64,000 nt of DNA, taken from Aspidiotus rigidus. Taxonomy: Eukaryota > Arthropoda > Insecta > Hemiptera > Diaspididae. Both the position numbers and the translations under genes were made by a program. Shown piece by piece: positions 10,001 through 19,790 of this stretch (position 1 is the stretch's first letter; each line of letters opens with the position of its first letter). The notes beneath the pieces are model-generated. The model did no database searches. It was given only the letters and a program-made list of their open reading frames with translations, and was not told the DNA's origin. The DNA lies in the NCBI GenBank assembly GCA_035079385.1, contig JAVHKY010000018.1, positions 1,612,001 through 1,676,000 on the forward strand, read 5' to 3'.

Positions 10001-10671
10001 CATTTTATGGTAAACTAGCGGTTGGTAGCGCGCCTCTGGCGCACCTGAACACCAGCCGTGTGTTCTGTGTTTGTGAATGTTTCAATTTTAACAGTAAGAG
10101 CTAACTTGTCACGTAAAGGCTGTATTGTAGCGAAAAACGGACTAGTTCATCAATATTTTGCCAGTCGCAATGATTAAGGAAATGGATGGGTAGTAGGTAG
10201 AAATCCTCTCACACCTCTAAACCATTATATCAGCTTGTATAGAGGCATGAGGCACATTCAGTCGTTTCCTGGATGTAATTTTCACAATTCTTTCTCGAAC
10301 CCGGTACCTTTTCTTAAGTAGTTTCAAACTCTGACGACGATAAATTGCAGCTTATTTCGTTAACTGCTCGGGATGTTGCCTTTATTAACTGTGTTAATCG
10401 CGAGGCCAGCAGGGAACCTGTTTTATGGGGGTTTCTTTGTTTATACTTTTTCTAATTAAAGATTAAACTTTGTTTCTTACTATCTTGGAAGTTGGAACTC
10501 GAAAGTCCATATTTCTCCAAGTCTCCCCTCCCTATCAGATGCAGCTCAATACTCGAAATTTTTCAAGTCCCTCTCCCATCATTTGAGAGTCGACATTTTT
10601 CCAAATCCCACTGCTATCTCCTATAGCTCTCGGGTCGAACTCAATATTTGAAATTTTTACGTCCCGCTTCT
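10001..10671. other. Intron 4 sequence with dispersed repeat fragments
   Basis: A fragment 'gcagggaacctgttttatgg' (about 10408-10430) belongs to the dispersed family of 16650, 16760, 19360 and 19440. From 10515 to 10671 lie reversed, degenerate copies of the unit built around 'tcgaaatttttcaagtcc'. No gene was seen. Confidence 0.55.
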
Positions 10672-10683
10672 ATCATATAGCTT

Positions 10684-10895
10684 TTTTTTTTTTTTTTTTT
10701 TTTTGACGATGACTGATTTATTGCAATAGAAAAATACACAGTAATTAGTACATCGAAAAGTATGCGATGGGGCGGTATTTACATTGTGTGCTTATGCCCA
10801 GGCCCCCACCGCATAACCTGTGTGTTGACAAATTATTTTACAACCTTATTTCTATTTGTACACAAATAAGGTAGTAAAATAATTTGTCAACAAAT
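10684..10895 (-). mobile_element. Short retroelement tail with poly(A) and ~12-bp target duplication
   Basis: A poly-T tract at about 10683-10703 (a poly-A tail on the minus strand) is preceded by AATAAA in that orientation. The insert is flanked by 'atcatatagctt' at 10672-10683 and 10897-10908. At the far end is a hairpin (about 10829-10895, arms 'ttgacaaattattttac' and its complement). It is a SINE or a strongly 5'-truncated LINE; no coding sequence remains, so the family is undetermined. Confidence 0.7.
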
Positions 10896-10908
10896 TATCA
10901 TATAGCTT

Positions 10909-11660
10909 GGAGATCGAAATTTTTTTGAATCCCACGGTTTGCCGGGGCGGCCAGCGCCCGTCATTTTACTTCAATTCAGCCCCTCCCTTCATCAGATAGG
11001 CTCCCTGTTGAAAACCAGCCATTCTCCTAACGCATTACATCAGTCTCCATATATGCATGAGACGCACTCAGTGATTTTTTGTATGAGAAACATATGTACT
11101 TTTCACATTTTTCTCTCGAAGTCGATACCTTTTTTTAGGTAGTTTCAAAGTCTACGTTGAAATTTATCTAAATTCTTATTCGAATAAAAAGAAGATTTTC
11201 AAAAATATTAGTCAATAGGTAAAAGCGTTCAAATAACAGACATTCAAACATATTATTGTGGTCGCAGTCGCGTGTCGTGTTCAAGAATGCAGACAAATAT
11301 GTTAGGAGATTTCCATACTTCCAGTAACGGCAAGAAAATAAAAAGAACATCTCTAACGTGCTGCAATTTAGAAGGTAGCACGAAAATCCAGTTCTCAAGA
11401 ATATAGGATATGAAGGTAGGAGAGAAATACAGCAGACAGTTGCGTATAGGTACCTTTCGGCGATGAATCAAATCGCGTCAGATGACGCGTACAGCGAGGG
11501 CACAATTTTTAATAAGTTTTTTTCTTGTGGGAGCTAAAATCCATTTATGGCTTAACAGTTGCTCTGGAATAATACAAATATGTGACGAAGATTTGAAGTC
11601 AATAGGTACAGCGGTTCTCGAGTTATAAGAGGACAGACAGACAAACAAACAAACTTTCAT
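10909..11660. other. Intron 4 sequence, no gene seen
   Basis: The start continues the reversed 'gaaatttttttgaatccc' repeat units interrupted by the retroelement. The rest has no open frame with recognisable domains. Confidence 0.5.
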
Positions 11661-11664
11661 ATTT

Positions 11665-12360
11665 AGATTTCATGAGGAACTTTTTCTGTTTGAAACGTCT
11701 TTGAATTGGAGTTCGATTTTTGAGATATTTGAAAAAATCCATTTTGTTTTCAAAAGCTCGGGTGCTTCCAGCGTACTTTGAAACAAAATACGGATAATCA
11801 ATTTTGAAGAAAATCTCGCAGAAAACATTTTTTTTTCTTCAATTTTTTTGGAACTCACTCTTCCGAGGTATATGAAAAAGCTTAATATGGTTCCAAAAGC
11901 TCCGAACTTTTTACCAACTTTTGTAGAAAGTTGAGGTAGTCCATTTTATAGCAAAGTTCAGGAGGAACACTTTTTGTTCGAAACTTCTTTTAATTGGAGC
12001 TTGATTTTTCGAGATATTTTCAAAAAACAGATTTTCATCTAAGAGCTTTCAACTTTGTACGAACTTTTTGAGCTTATAATTGAACTTACAACGAAGTTCG
12101 AGTGCACTAAAATGTAGAAAATTTTACGAGGAACATTTTTCATCTGATGGTTTTTTTTCATTGAGCCCAAATTTTTCGAGATATTCGCAAAAAAACAATT
12201 TTGGGGGGCTAAAACGTGCCACAAAAAATTTAGCACAAGGTGTGGGGGGTGGGAACTTTGATATGTTTTTCGGGGCATAAAAGTTGACCATTTACAATAA
12301 TTTCCCCGTGTGTACCCCAAAATGTTTACGACGACGTCTTTATCGCCTGTACTACATCTG
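11665..12360 (-). repeat. Interspersed ~150-bp-family repeat, reverse copies
   Basis: At least three degenerate units of about 150-250 bp, each with the complement of 'ttcaaacaaaaaatgttcct', 'ctcaactttctacaaaagtt' and 'atatctcgaaaaat'. Opposite in orientation to 9720-10000 and 4795-4985. No coding content. Confidence 0.7.
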
Positions 12361-12625
12361 GAGGTTAGGCTTTGTCTCAAGTCTTTCCAAAGTAGATCTT
12401 CCTCAGGAGGAGAAATGTCGACTTGCGAGAGATTGAGCAGAGAAGGGTTCCAGATGAACGATCAGCTTTTGCTAAGAATCTATACTCAACGCTAACCACC
12501 CCTTTGAGGAAACCAAAGCTGAACTCATTCACTAAGCGACCAAAGAGAGATTATCAAATGAATTGGAAGAGGTTTTGACAGCTTCTATAACTCAACTTCC
12601 ATCGTATAGTTCTACTTATACTCAC

Positions 12626-12849
12626 TTCATCATATAATAGTAAAGGCAGTTGAAACGAGTTGCTCATCATCCTTCTTTTCGAACCCATTCCTGAGCGTTG
12701 TTTGCCCAAAAACAATTCGTATTTGTCGCCGTTTCTATGAGGCCGTCTGTATATTTTCATGTTGAACAATTCATCGAAAGATATATCCAACGAAAACAAT
12801 AGACAATTAGGATCTGGAGCCGCGAAATGATCACTTTTTTCATGATTTC
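12626..12849 (-). CDS. Apcdd1: APCDD1-like, coding exon 4 (end of first domain)
   Basis: The exon is 224 nt, residues about 178-252. Acceptor TTTTTTCCAG before GAA at 12849 (phase 1); donor GTGAGTAT after 12626 (phase 0). It encodes 'PNCLLFSLDISFDELF' followed by 'YELFLGKQRSG' and 'SNSFQLPLLL'. This parallels the E-L-F-L-G and S-Y-Q-x-P-L landmarks that end the first domain of vertebrate APCDD1. The intron on its 3' side is 9.3 kb and packed with repeats. Confidence 0.83.
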
Positions 12850-13100
12850 CTGGAAAAAATTGAAAAAAAAAAAGAAATGCATTTACAGCCAGCAACCTCA
12901 AAGAATACGGTGAAATGAAACTGAATTACGGAGACATATCACCTCGGCTGCTTTTCTAATTGGGGAGTGGGGGAGGTCAATTTTCACTGGTTACCGAGTA
13001 GTCCACAGCAGAAGTCGCCTCCCATAATCTAATCTACGAACATCAAGAGTCTTACTTTTCGATCGATCGGTGAGAAGATTGTCTCGAACTATGTTTCTAC

Positions 13101-13450
13101 CCCCATTGGAACCGTGGTTTGCCATCGTATTCAGCGCAAAAATCTCATACTCCACGAACGGTTTCCAAAATCTTTCCGTCATATTTGGACACGCTTTGTT
13201 GACATGACGAGATATCGTAGTGACAAGATCGAAATCGTGCAGAACGATGGTGACTCGAGTAAGATAAGTATGCGGCCGATAGTTCGAGTTCCAATTCCAA
13301 CTCATGTACCCTCGGGCCGAGATCGCATAAACAGCCGAGGAGCAAAATTCATCTTTGTAAAATATTTGAACTAAATCGAACGAGTGATTCGAATAGAAAG
13401 TGTACATGCGCAATAAGTACGGGTACTTCAATTCCGCTCTAGTTTCGCAT
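13101..13450 (-). CDS. Apcdd1: APCDD1-like, coding exon 3 (first domain core)
   Basis: The exon is 350 nt, residues about 61-177. Acceptor TGATTTCAG before A at 13450 (phase 2); donor GTAGAA after 13101 (phase 1). With exon 2 it forms 'KWVSQECETR', the W-V-S-x-x-C-E start of the first APCDD1 domain. Next come 'RMYTFYSNHSFDLVQIFYKD' (family: R-x-Y-x-F-Y-x-x-x-x-F), then 'CSSAVYAISARG', 'HVNKACPNMTE' (family: Q-V-N-R-T-C-P-G) and 'FWKPFVEYEIF'. This is the strongest single piece of evidence for the family. A plus-strand frame at 13114-13374 is a shadow. Confidence 0.88.
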
Positions 13451-13523
13451 CTGAAATCAGAATTTGTAAGATTTTATCGAATAAATAATATTGTTGAAAT
13501 TCTTGTTGAAAATATTTCCTTAC

Positions 13524-13656
13524 TCTTGCGAAACCCATTTTCCTGGTAATGAAGACAAAGGTATAGCAATCGTACGTAGATTCTGCTCTTTGATAGTATT
13601 CGGGAGTGGACAAATCTCGAACTCTTCTTCGAACTTGCCATTTCCAATTTGCTTCC
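13524..13656 (-). CDS. Apcdd1: APCDD1-like, coding exon 2
   Basis: The exon is 133 nt, residues about 17-61. Acceptor TTGTTATAG before GG at 13656 (phase 1); donor GTAAGG after 13524 (phase 2). It encodes 'KQIGNGKFEEEFEICPLP', a short linker, then 'SSLPGKWVSQE'. The Trp (about residue 57) and the split Glu codon lead directly into Cys-Glu in exon 3. The open frame listed over the same bases in another register is not used. The phase 1 start matches the phase 1 donor of the signal-peptide exon at 57122. Confidence 0.8.
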
Positions 13657-14435
13657 CTATAACAATGAATATGAATTATTGAACGATTCAGGGACAGTGA
13701 TTTTTGATATTTCAAATGTCTTTCCTGGCACCCCATTCCACTATTTGAAGTTCGCGCGTCCGAATTGCCCCCCACCCGTTGATCGACTACTCGTAGATTC
13801 CTCGAGCCCTCGACGTAATCCATAAATTCGCGAGGCCGAGTTCGATTTTGCCAGTCTTAGCGAGTGGGTAAAATGGACGAAGCGCATTTTTGTTTTCGAT
13901 TTAAAACAAGAAAATAGTGTGTCGAGTAAGGTAACACACACTCTAGTACTCAATCGAAAACAAAATGGATGTCCATTTTACCTGCTCTCGAGCTCCTTAT
14001 CCTAGCATACAGTATATCAGGCTATACTAAGTGTAAACTGGGCTTAAACTAGCCTTAATTGGATTATACTTGCTTTAGACCAAGCCTAGCGGATTCCTAT
14101 GCTACGCTATACTAATACTTTTCTTTGGTCCTCCCAATCTAACCAGTGGAGGTAATTTATCACCTATACCCTGCCCCTGAGGTTACAGTGTCAGTTGTTA
14201 CGGACAAGCGAAGAGAAACTAACTATAAACGATATTATATAACTTCTTATGAGTAACCCTACTCGAAACAACTTAGATTTAATTTCTTCTTCTCCGAGAA
14301 GTCCCCACTCTGCCTACCTAGTCACTGCATGCATCAGCTAGCGACGAGGGTTATTCTGGATCTTCCATTCTTGTAGACTTAAATTGGTCAGCCTTCTACA
14401 CTGTAGGATCTTCTTTCCAGCCACTGCTCTTTCAA
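13657..14435. other. Start of intron 1 (3' end), no gene seen
   Basis: Unique-looking intronic sequence. A run with repeated 'ctagccttaattgg' and 'ctatactaa'-like words at 14000-14110 is mildly repetitive. No RNA gene was recognised. Confidence 0.5.
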
Positions 14436-14439
14436 TTTC

Positions 14440-15545
14440 TTATAATTCCTGAACAGTTTCCTTCAAGAACTGCTGGTCCCTTTGGCGTGTCCAATCAAGC
14501 TCCACCGGCCGGCCAGAAGAAAACCAGGAGCAGAACCTGATAATGTATTCTCCTGGCTCGTCACAAGTGGGACGAGCGGGGCATCTCCTTATAGGACCTT
14601 TGTCTATTGGTAGATACGCCCTGAAACAACCAAGCCCACAAAGGGTCTGCAACATATAGAAGTCTGTATCTGGTACTGTGTAACTCACTTTGGGGTTGCA
14701 GGTGTGTGTCCAACGACTGGCCACTTTTGCCAGACTCAGAGAATCTCTGAGTCTAGATAAGCCGGCAGTAGGAGATTATTGCTCTGGTTTGGTCTCTTGA
14801 AGAATCCTCTCGAAATCTACCAATTTTTTTTTGCTGAGGTGAAGAGTGAACGCGCGTTCAACTCTAGCACCATAGATGGTTGACCTGTTGTGGCCCACGA
14901 GCCGAGATAGGAGGCCGTTTTCCTGTACGCACATTAAAGGTTCTGTGGATTCTGTACATTTCTTCTTTATCTTTCTTTTTAGTTAGATTATTACTGTAGC
15001 AAACACTGTTCCCCTAAGCATGGCGGTACGAGCTTTTGTGGAGTAACTATAAATATTTTGACCCAGACCTAGAATTTTTAGGAGAGTTTTTCCAGATTTT
15101 TCCCCTAGGAAAGAAGATGTGCCTCCCAGTTGAGTCTCCAATCGACCTTGACTCCAAGGTACTTCATATTATCTAAAGATTCAATGGTTGTATCTGCAAT
15201 TGTCACTTGAATTTTCGGTACTTGTGTTCTTAGGATTGTGCCGAGGACAATTATTTCGGTTTTGCCGATATTTAGGGTGAGATTTAACTTGGCTACACTG
15301 TCTCTCATAATATTGATAGCCTTTCTAACTTGTTGCTCAAGAGATCTTTTGTCTTTTGCCCCCATGACCATCATGGTATCGTCGGAATATTATGTAAATT
15401 CTTAATTCCCTCAGAGTCGAGCTTCTACAACAGGCTGTAGTAGGAGACGTTCCACAGCACAGGGCCAAAGACCGAGCCCTTTCGAAAACCACAGACAATG
15501 TTTCTCAAAGTGTTTGTGGAATTGAACCATAATAGGAGGGGAACT
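14440..15545 (-). pseudogene. R1-type LINE remnant (RT palm to C-terminal zinc region)
   Basis: On the minus strand from 15545, 'KGSVFGPVLWNVSY' corresponds to the RT motif Q-G-S-V-L-G-P-x-L-W-N. Then 'KLNLTLNIGKTEII' and 'MKYLGVKVDWRLNWEAHL' match the thumb of R1-like elements. At 14724-14440, 'LQTLCGLGCFRAYLPIDKG' matches the terminal L-T-G-H-G-x-F-x-x-Y-L region. Frameshifts and stops separate the parts and the A-D-D box is missing, so it is dead. A related but separate R1-type remnant lies on the plus strand at 53740-54345. Confidence 0.75.
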
Positions 15546-15707
15546 TGGAAAGAACTGATCTATGACGTCATCAGATGAAGAAGTCACGGGGCTGACCTAT
15601 GACGTGATCAAACTGTGACGATACAGGCGCTGCCCCAAGCTACCGTATATGAAAACGTGCAGTATAATTTCAAAAACATGCAGGAAAACAAAATGAAAAG
15701 TACGAAT

Positions 15708-16300
15708 CTAGGCTAAAATATGCGAATTAAAATTTATAATGAGGTGTCTTTCCAAATTTACATCGATGAATCTGTGTCGCCTGTCGGTTAAAAGGAGCTT
15801 AAATTGGGAGAATGATCTCTCAGCCTCAACGGACGTTAGTGGAGCGTGGTGAAGACAGCTCAAGATATCAGGGCTCATTTCAGGTGGAATTTCGCCGCGA
15901 TTGATTCTCTTAAGGAGCTGAAGTCCTTCATTTTTTTGAACGAAAACTGATTCGAATTTTTGTCGAAGAATGTCTCCTCCCTCCGCTTTTCGCACTGTCG
16001 CCAACTTTTCCTCAACTGCATTTAAAAAATGAAGCTGATCCTCCAGAGACAAATTTCTGGCCTCCAGTGACGTCATCATCGCGGGAAGATGACTCGTGTG
16101 TGTCTTGATGAACGCGAGTTCCTTAACGAGTTTTTCTTTGCTGAGAACAGCTTTCACTTTCTCGACACTCACTGCATCATCTTGCAACGCTAACACATGC
16201 AGACAGGTTGAATGCAGCTGCTCTGGTAGAGACAAGTCTCGACCTTCACGAGGGTATTTTTGTATCAGTCATTCTTCTTATCTGCAGACTTTCATGCGGC
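15708..16300 (-). pseudogene. hAT-family transposase C-terminal fragment
   Basis: A 175-residue open frame (16235-15708) ends with the hAT dimerisation signature 'APLTSVEAERSFSQFKLLL', followed by 'NLERHLIINFNSHI'. Upstream are helical segments but no BED zinc finger and no complete DDE core. Homology seems to continue in frame a little upstream ('KYPREGRDLSLPEQL'). Full hAT transposases are around 600 residues, so this is a fragment. The style resembles the CGGBP1-related hAT proteins common in insect genomes. The terminal inverted repeats were not found. Confidence 0.72.
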
Positions 16301-16560
16301 AAGTGTTACGTTCTTGACATGAAACTTCACTTTCATCCTTAATTCTTCTTTTTTCTCTTCGTTTCTCATGTTCCGTAAGCAGTATTTCTCAAAACTAATG
16401 AAATTTTGGAAGGAAATGACGGCATCTTCAAAAAAATACTAAAACGTGCAAAAACGTGCAACTTAAGATTTGGGGAGGGGGTCCCTACGCGTGCGATCGA
16501 TCCACATTTCTTGTCAGATTGACTCAAACATCAACCAAAAAAAAGATGCAAAATCATGAA
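16301..16560. other. Intronic sequence between hAT fragment and repeats
   Basis: No coding signal. A short direct repeat 'aaaacgtgca' occurs twice near 16440-16460 and a related 'gaaaacgtgcagt' lies near 15650, so these may be worn hAT subterminal repeats. Confidence 0.35.
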
Positions 16561-17078
16561 CTTCCGAACTCTAATAATATGATAGGATGGAAACTTGAAA
16601 AAATATTGACCTCCGAGCTTTGCCGGCCGGCCGGACGGCGGCCGTTTTCTTCGACCCCCCATAAAACAGGTTGCCTGTTGAAATTTCGACCTCTAACCTA
16701 TAATATATGATAAAAGGAGGACTTGGAAAAAATTGAGGCTTCCTTAACGATGTTAAACGAGGAGCGCAGGGAACCTGTTCTATGGGTCGAATCATAGACC
16801 TATTTGGGAAACCACTATTAAAAAAAAACGCATTATCAATTCGACCTCTAGAGTAGTGTGGAGCTGAATTGATCGATGTTCTCGTCCCGTCTGTCATCCA
16901 ATATAGAAGGAGTTGCAGTCATCGCAATTTATTTTGTAAATCCCCGGACTCTTTTTTTCGCTGTCGGGTCTGTGAGACGTATAAGGTCGGCTACCTTTGC
17001 GATCGGGTAGAAGGCGGCACCTCCAAGTCATATCATATGATAAGAAGAGGACTTGGCAAAATTTCGACCTTCGAGCTG
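16561..17078 (+). repeat. Dispersed repeat units with 'caggttgcctg/caggttccc' segments
   Basis: Several degenerate units ('gacttggaaaaaattgag', 'gacttggcaaaatttcgacc') are mixed with 'ccataaaacaggttgcctg' and its inverted form near 16765-16785. These match the blocks at 10400-10680 and 19360-19790. Confidence 0.6.
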
Positions 17079-17394
17079 TACAGCGTGGACCAAAAAGATG
17101 TTACCAGTTAAATGGGAGTTTGCGCTAAATCTGTCGTAGAGCGAAAACGCAAAACGGTAGACGTATAGTTTAAATGTACGAATTTTGTATCTCAATTTTA
17201 TCTTTAATTTGAGGCATATCCGAAGTTTCTACGACTTTTCTGAGCCGAGTATGGACCAAAATGTGCCGAAATTTTACGGCAGGGGTTCCTAAAGTCGTGA
17301 ATTATCGAAAAACAATTTTCCATGATTGAAAGAATCGCGTAATCTTCAAAGTGTTCCCCGATCCTGCAGTAAAATTTAGCGCTGAATCCGAATA

Positions 17395-17725
17395 AGATTT
17401 TAAAAAAATTCTGCGAAGCACCAAAATAGGTTAATGCGCCCAAAAAGGGTCAAAATTTCCCCAAAATGATAAAATCGACCAACCTTCAAAGTTTTTTTCG
17501 ATTCTGAGATAAAATTTTGCGCTGAATCTTAAAATTGTTAAGAAATTCTGCGAAGCACCAAAATGGGTAAATGGGACAAAAAAGGTTCGGCATTTCTCCA
17601 AAACGAAAAAAATCGCTCAACTTTCAAAGTTTTTCTTGGTTCTAGGGTAAAATTGTGTGCTGTGTTGAAAAAAAAACTGTTGAATGTGAAGCACCAAAAT
17701 GTGTGGAAGTGCCCAAAAACCATCA
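17395..17725 (+). repeat. Left inner subrepeats (~140 bp)
   Basis: 'gcgaagcaccaaaat' recurs near 17413, 17551 and 17690 with surrounding similarity, giving about 2.5 units. They are inverted relative to 18640-18990. Confidence 0.7.
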
Positions 17726-17779
17726 AAATTTTACCAATTTGGAAAATCGCTTAGTCTTTCAAATTTCATTTGGTTCTCA

Positions 17780-18520
17780 AAGAAATCGATCATACGCGGC
17801 CTCAGTCGATCTTTTACCGCGAGCATGTAATGGGAAACGAAGTCGCCGGCATCATTCTCTCCTTGGCAAGAAACAACAGGAGTTTTTGCGGAAGCACCCA
17901 CCTTGACCATACACGGGGCCTCAGTCGATCCATGTTGAACCCCGCGGGATCATTCGCCTGCCTCTGTCATACACGGGGTCTTGATCATTCTCTTACCACG
18001 AGCTCGTGACGAAAGTCGAGCTTGACGGTATCATTCCCTCCTCCGGGTGAAACGCCGAGAAATTCCGGGCGTTCATCTGCCTCAATCAAAGACTAAGCTG
18101 TAGCTGATCGCTCAACACGAGCAAGACCGAATTTGCGATATCCTCCCATTGCCTGAATCAAGGAGTTTTTGCACTTTGTCCGTTTCGTTCATAGGTGGGG
18201 CGTCAGTTGACCTCTCATCGCAAGCACGCAACAGAAGACTAACTTTGCGTTCTTTGACTGAAACAACGAGAGTTTTCGCACTTTTTCCCGCTTTGATCAT
18301 ACGCAGAGCCCTAGTCGATGTTTCACTGCGAACCTTCAACGGAAGATCAATGTGTCGTCTCCCTCCAATCCCCAAATGAGGAGAATTTCCGCAATTTCCT
18401 CTTTCGGATCTGTCACCCGACGATAGTCGATCTCTCACTCCGCGAGTACTCAACGGCAGACGAACTTGTCGACATTCCTTCCATCCCCTGTATCAACAGT
18501 TTTACTGCAGAACGAAACAT
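17780..18520 (+). repeat. Core tandem of ~7 degenerate ~105-bp units
   Basis: Units share 'catacgcggcctcagtcgat', a 'taccgcgagca'-like block, 'cggaagacgaacttg'-like words, and 'aacaacaggagtttttgc'. About seven are recognisable. Locally GC-richer than the flanks. The open frames across them are short and not conserved between units, so I treat it as satellite. Confidence 0.7.
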
Positions 18521-18639
18521 TTTTTTGATTTTTCATTTTGGAGATCATCTAGGGCCATTTCAGTATTTATCTCGGATTCAGCACTAAATTTTACTTCAGA
18601 TTTGAAAACAACTTTTGAAGATTACGCAAATTTTTTATT

Positions 18640-18990
18640 TTGGAGCAATTTTGATTCTCTCTGAGCCCATCAACCCATTTAGGTACTCCGAAGTATTTTT
18701 TAAACATTTTTTTTCGGACTCAGCGCGAAATTCCACTTGAAAATCAAATTAAAATTTGAAAGTTTGAACGATTTTCCAATTTGGGGAAATTTTGGCCCTT
18801 TTTGGACCCATTAACCCCTTTTTGGTGCTTCCAAGAACTTTTTAAGCATTTTTTTTTGGACTCAGCGCGAAATTCCACTTGAAAATCGAATTAAAATTTA
18901 AAAGTTTGAACGATTTTCCAATTTGGGGAAATTTTGACCCTTTTTGGGCCCATTAACCCACTTTGGTGCTTCTTAGGATTTTGTAACTAT
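18640..18990 (-). repeat. Right inner subrepeats (~145 bp)
   Basis: Two and a half units containing 'tcagcgcgaaattccacttg' and 'ttggtgcttccaag'. They are the mirror of 17395-17725. Confidence 0.75.
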
Positions 18991-19355
18991 TTTGTCCGTT
19001 TTCCCCGTCCAAATTCACTCAAGAAACAATAATTTGATTACCAAAATTTTTGGAAGTCAGCTCGATACTGTAAATTAATTAATTTTCAAGCCCTGTTTTG
19101 GGAACCCTGGCAATTTGGTGAATTTTCGGCACATTTTGGTCCATAACTCGGCTCAGAAAAGTCATAGAAACTTCGGGTATGGCTCAAATTAAAGATAAAA
19201 TTGAGATACAAAACTCGTACATTTAAATGATAAGTCTAACGTTTTACCTTTTCGCGCTACGACAAATTTAGCGCAAACTCCCATTTAACTGGTAACATCT
19301 TTCTGGTCCACCCTGTATACAATAGTAGGGGGACTTCAAAAAATAAAACAAAAAA

Positions 19356-19457
19356 ACCCCCATAAAACAGGTTCGCTGTCCCCAATTAACGCAGTTAATG
19401 AAGGTAACCCCAAGAAGTAGGCTGCGAGTTTTAACAGGGAACCTGTTTTATGGGGGG
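19356..19457. repeat. Foldback of the 'cccataaaacagg' family
   Basis: 'cccccataaaacaggttc' at the left is matched by 'gggaacctgttttatggggg' at the right around a ~60-bp loop. Single arms recur at 10410, 16655, 16765 and 19880, so it is a small hairpin MITE family. Confidence 0.7.
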
Positions 19458-19502
19458 CTATTTGAGAAATCTGGCGTCCGCCGTCCGCCGTGCGCCGTCC
19501 AG

Positions 19503-19790
19503 CGAAAAACTTGGAAAAATTTCGACTCTCGAGCCATATATGATAGGAGAGGGACTTAGAAAAATTTCGACCCTCGAGCCATATATGATAGGAGAGGAAC
19601 TTAGAAAAATTTCGACTCTCGAGCTATATATGATAGAAGGGGGACTTGGAAAAATTTCGACTCTCGAGCCATATATATGATAGGAGGGGGACTTAGAAAA
19701 ATTTCGACTCTCGAGCCATGATAGGAGAGGGACTTAGAAAAATTTCGTCTCTCGAGCGAGAAAAATTTAGATTCTCAAACTATATTATGA
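19503..19790 (+). repeat. Minisatellite of ~45-bp units
   Basis: About six head-to-tail units of 'aaaaatttcgactctcgagc' plus 'catatatgataggagaggg' and 'acttaga'. Single or reversed copies occur at 360, 9000, 10520, 16580 and 17040. The tail of each 6068-9060 array unit ('acttggaaaaatttcgacta') is the same sequence. Confidence 0.85.

Larger units (their letters stand above)
17081..19315. mobile_element. Long-inverted-repeat DNA element with satellite core, TA duplication
   Basis: The termini are CAGCGTGGACCAAAAAGATG on the left and the complement of CAGGGTGGACCAGAAAGATG on the right, each abutting TA (17079-17080 and 19316-19317). The inverted terminal arms are about 210 bp (17081-17290, 19105-19315). 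Inward, each side has ~140-bp degenerate subrepeats in mirror orientation, and the middle (17780-18520) is a tandem of ~105-bp units. No transposase frame exists, so it is non-autonomous. The CAGGGTG end and TA target suggest a Tc1/mariner-type mobiliser, by inference only. A fragment of the same end lies at 55808-56060. Confidence 0.78.

Noticed and set aside
13114..13374. 86-residue plus-strand frame
   Set aside because: Shadow of APCDD1-like exon 3.
18112..18587. Open frames on both strands in the GC-richer satellite core
   Set aside because: The frames do not repeat with the ~105-bp units and match no domain.
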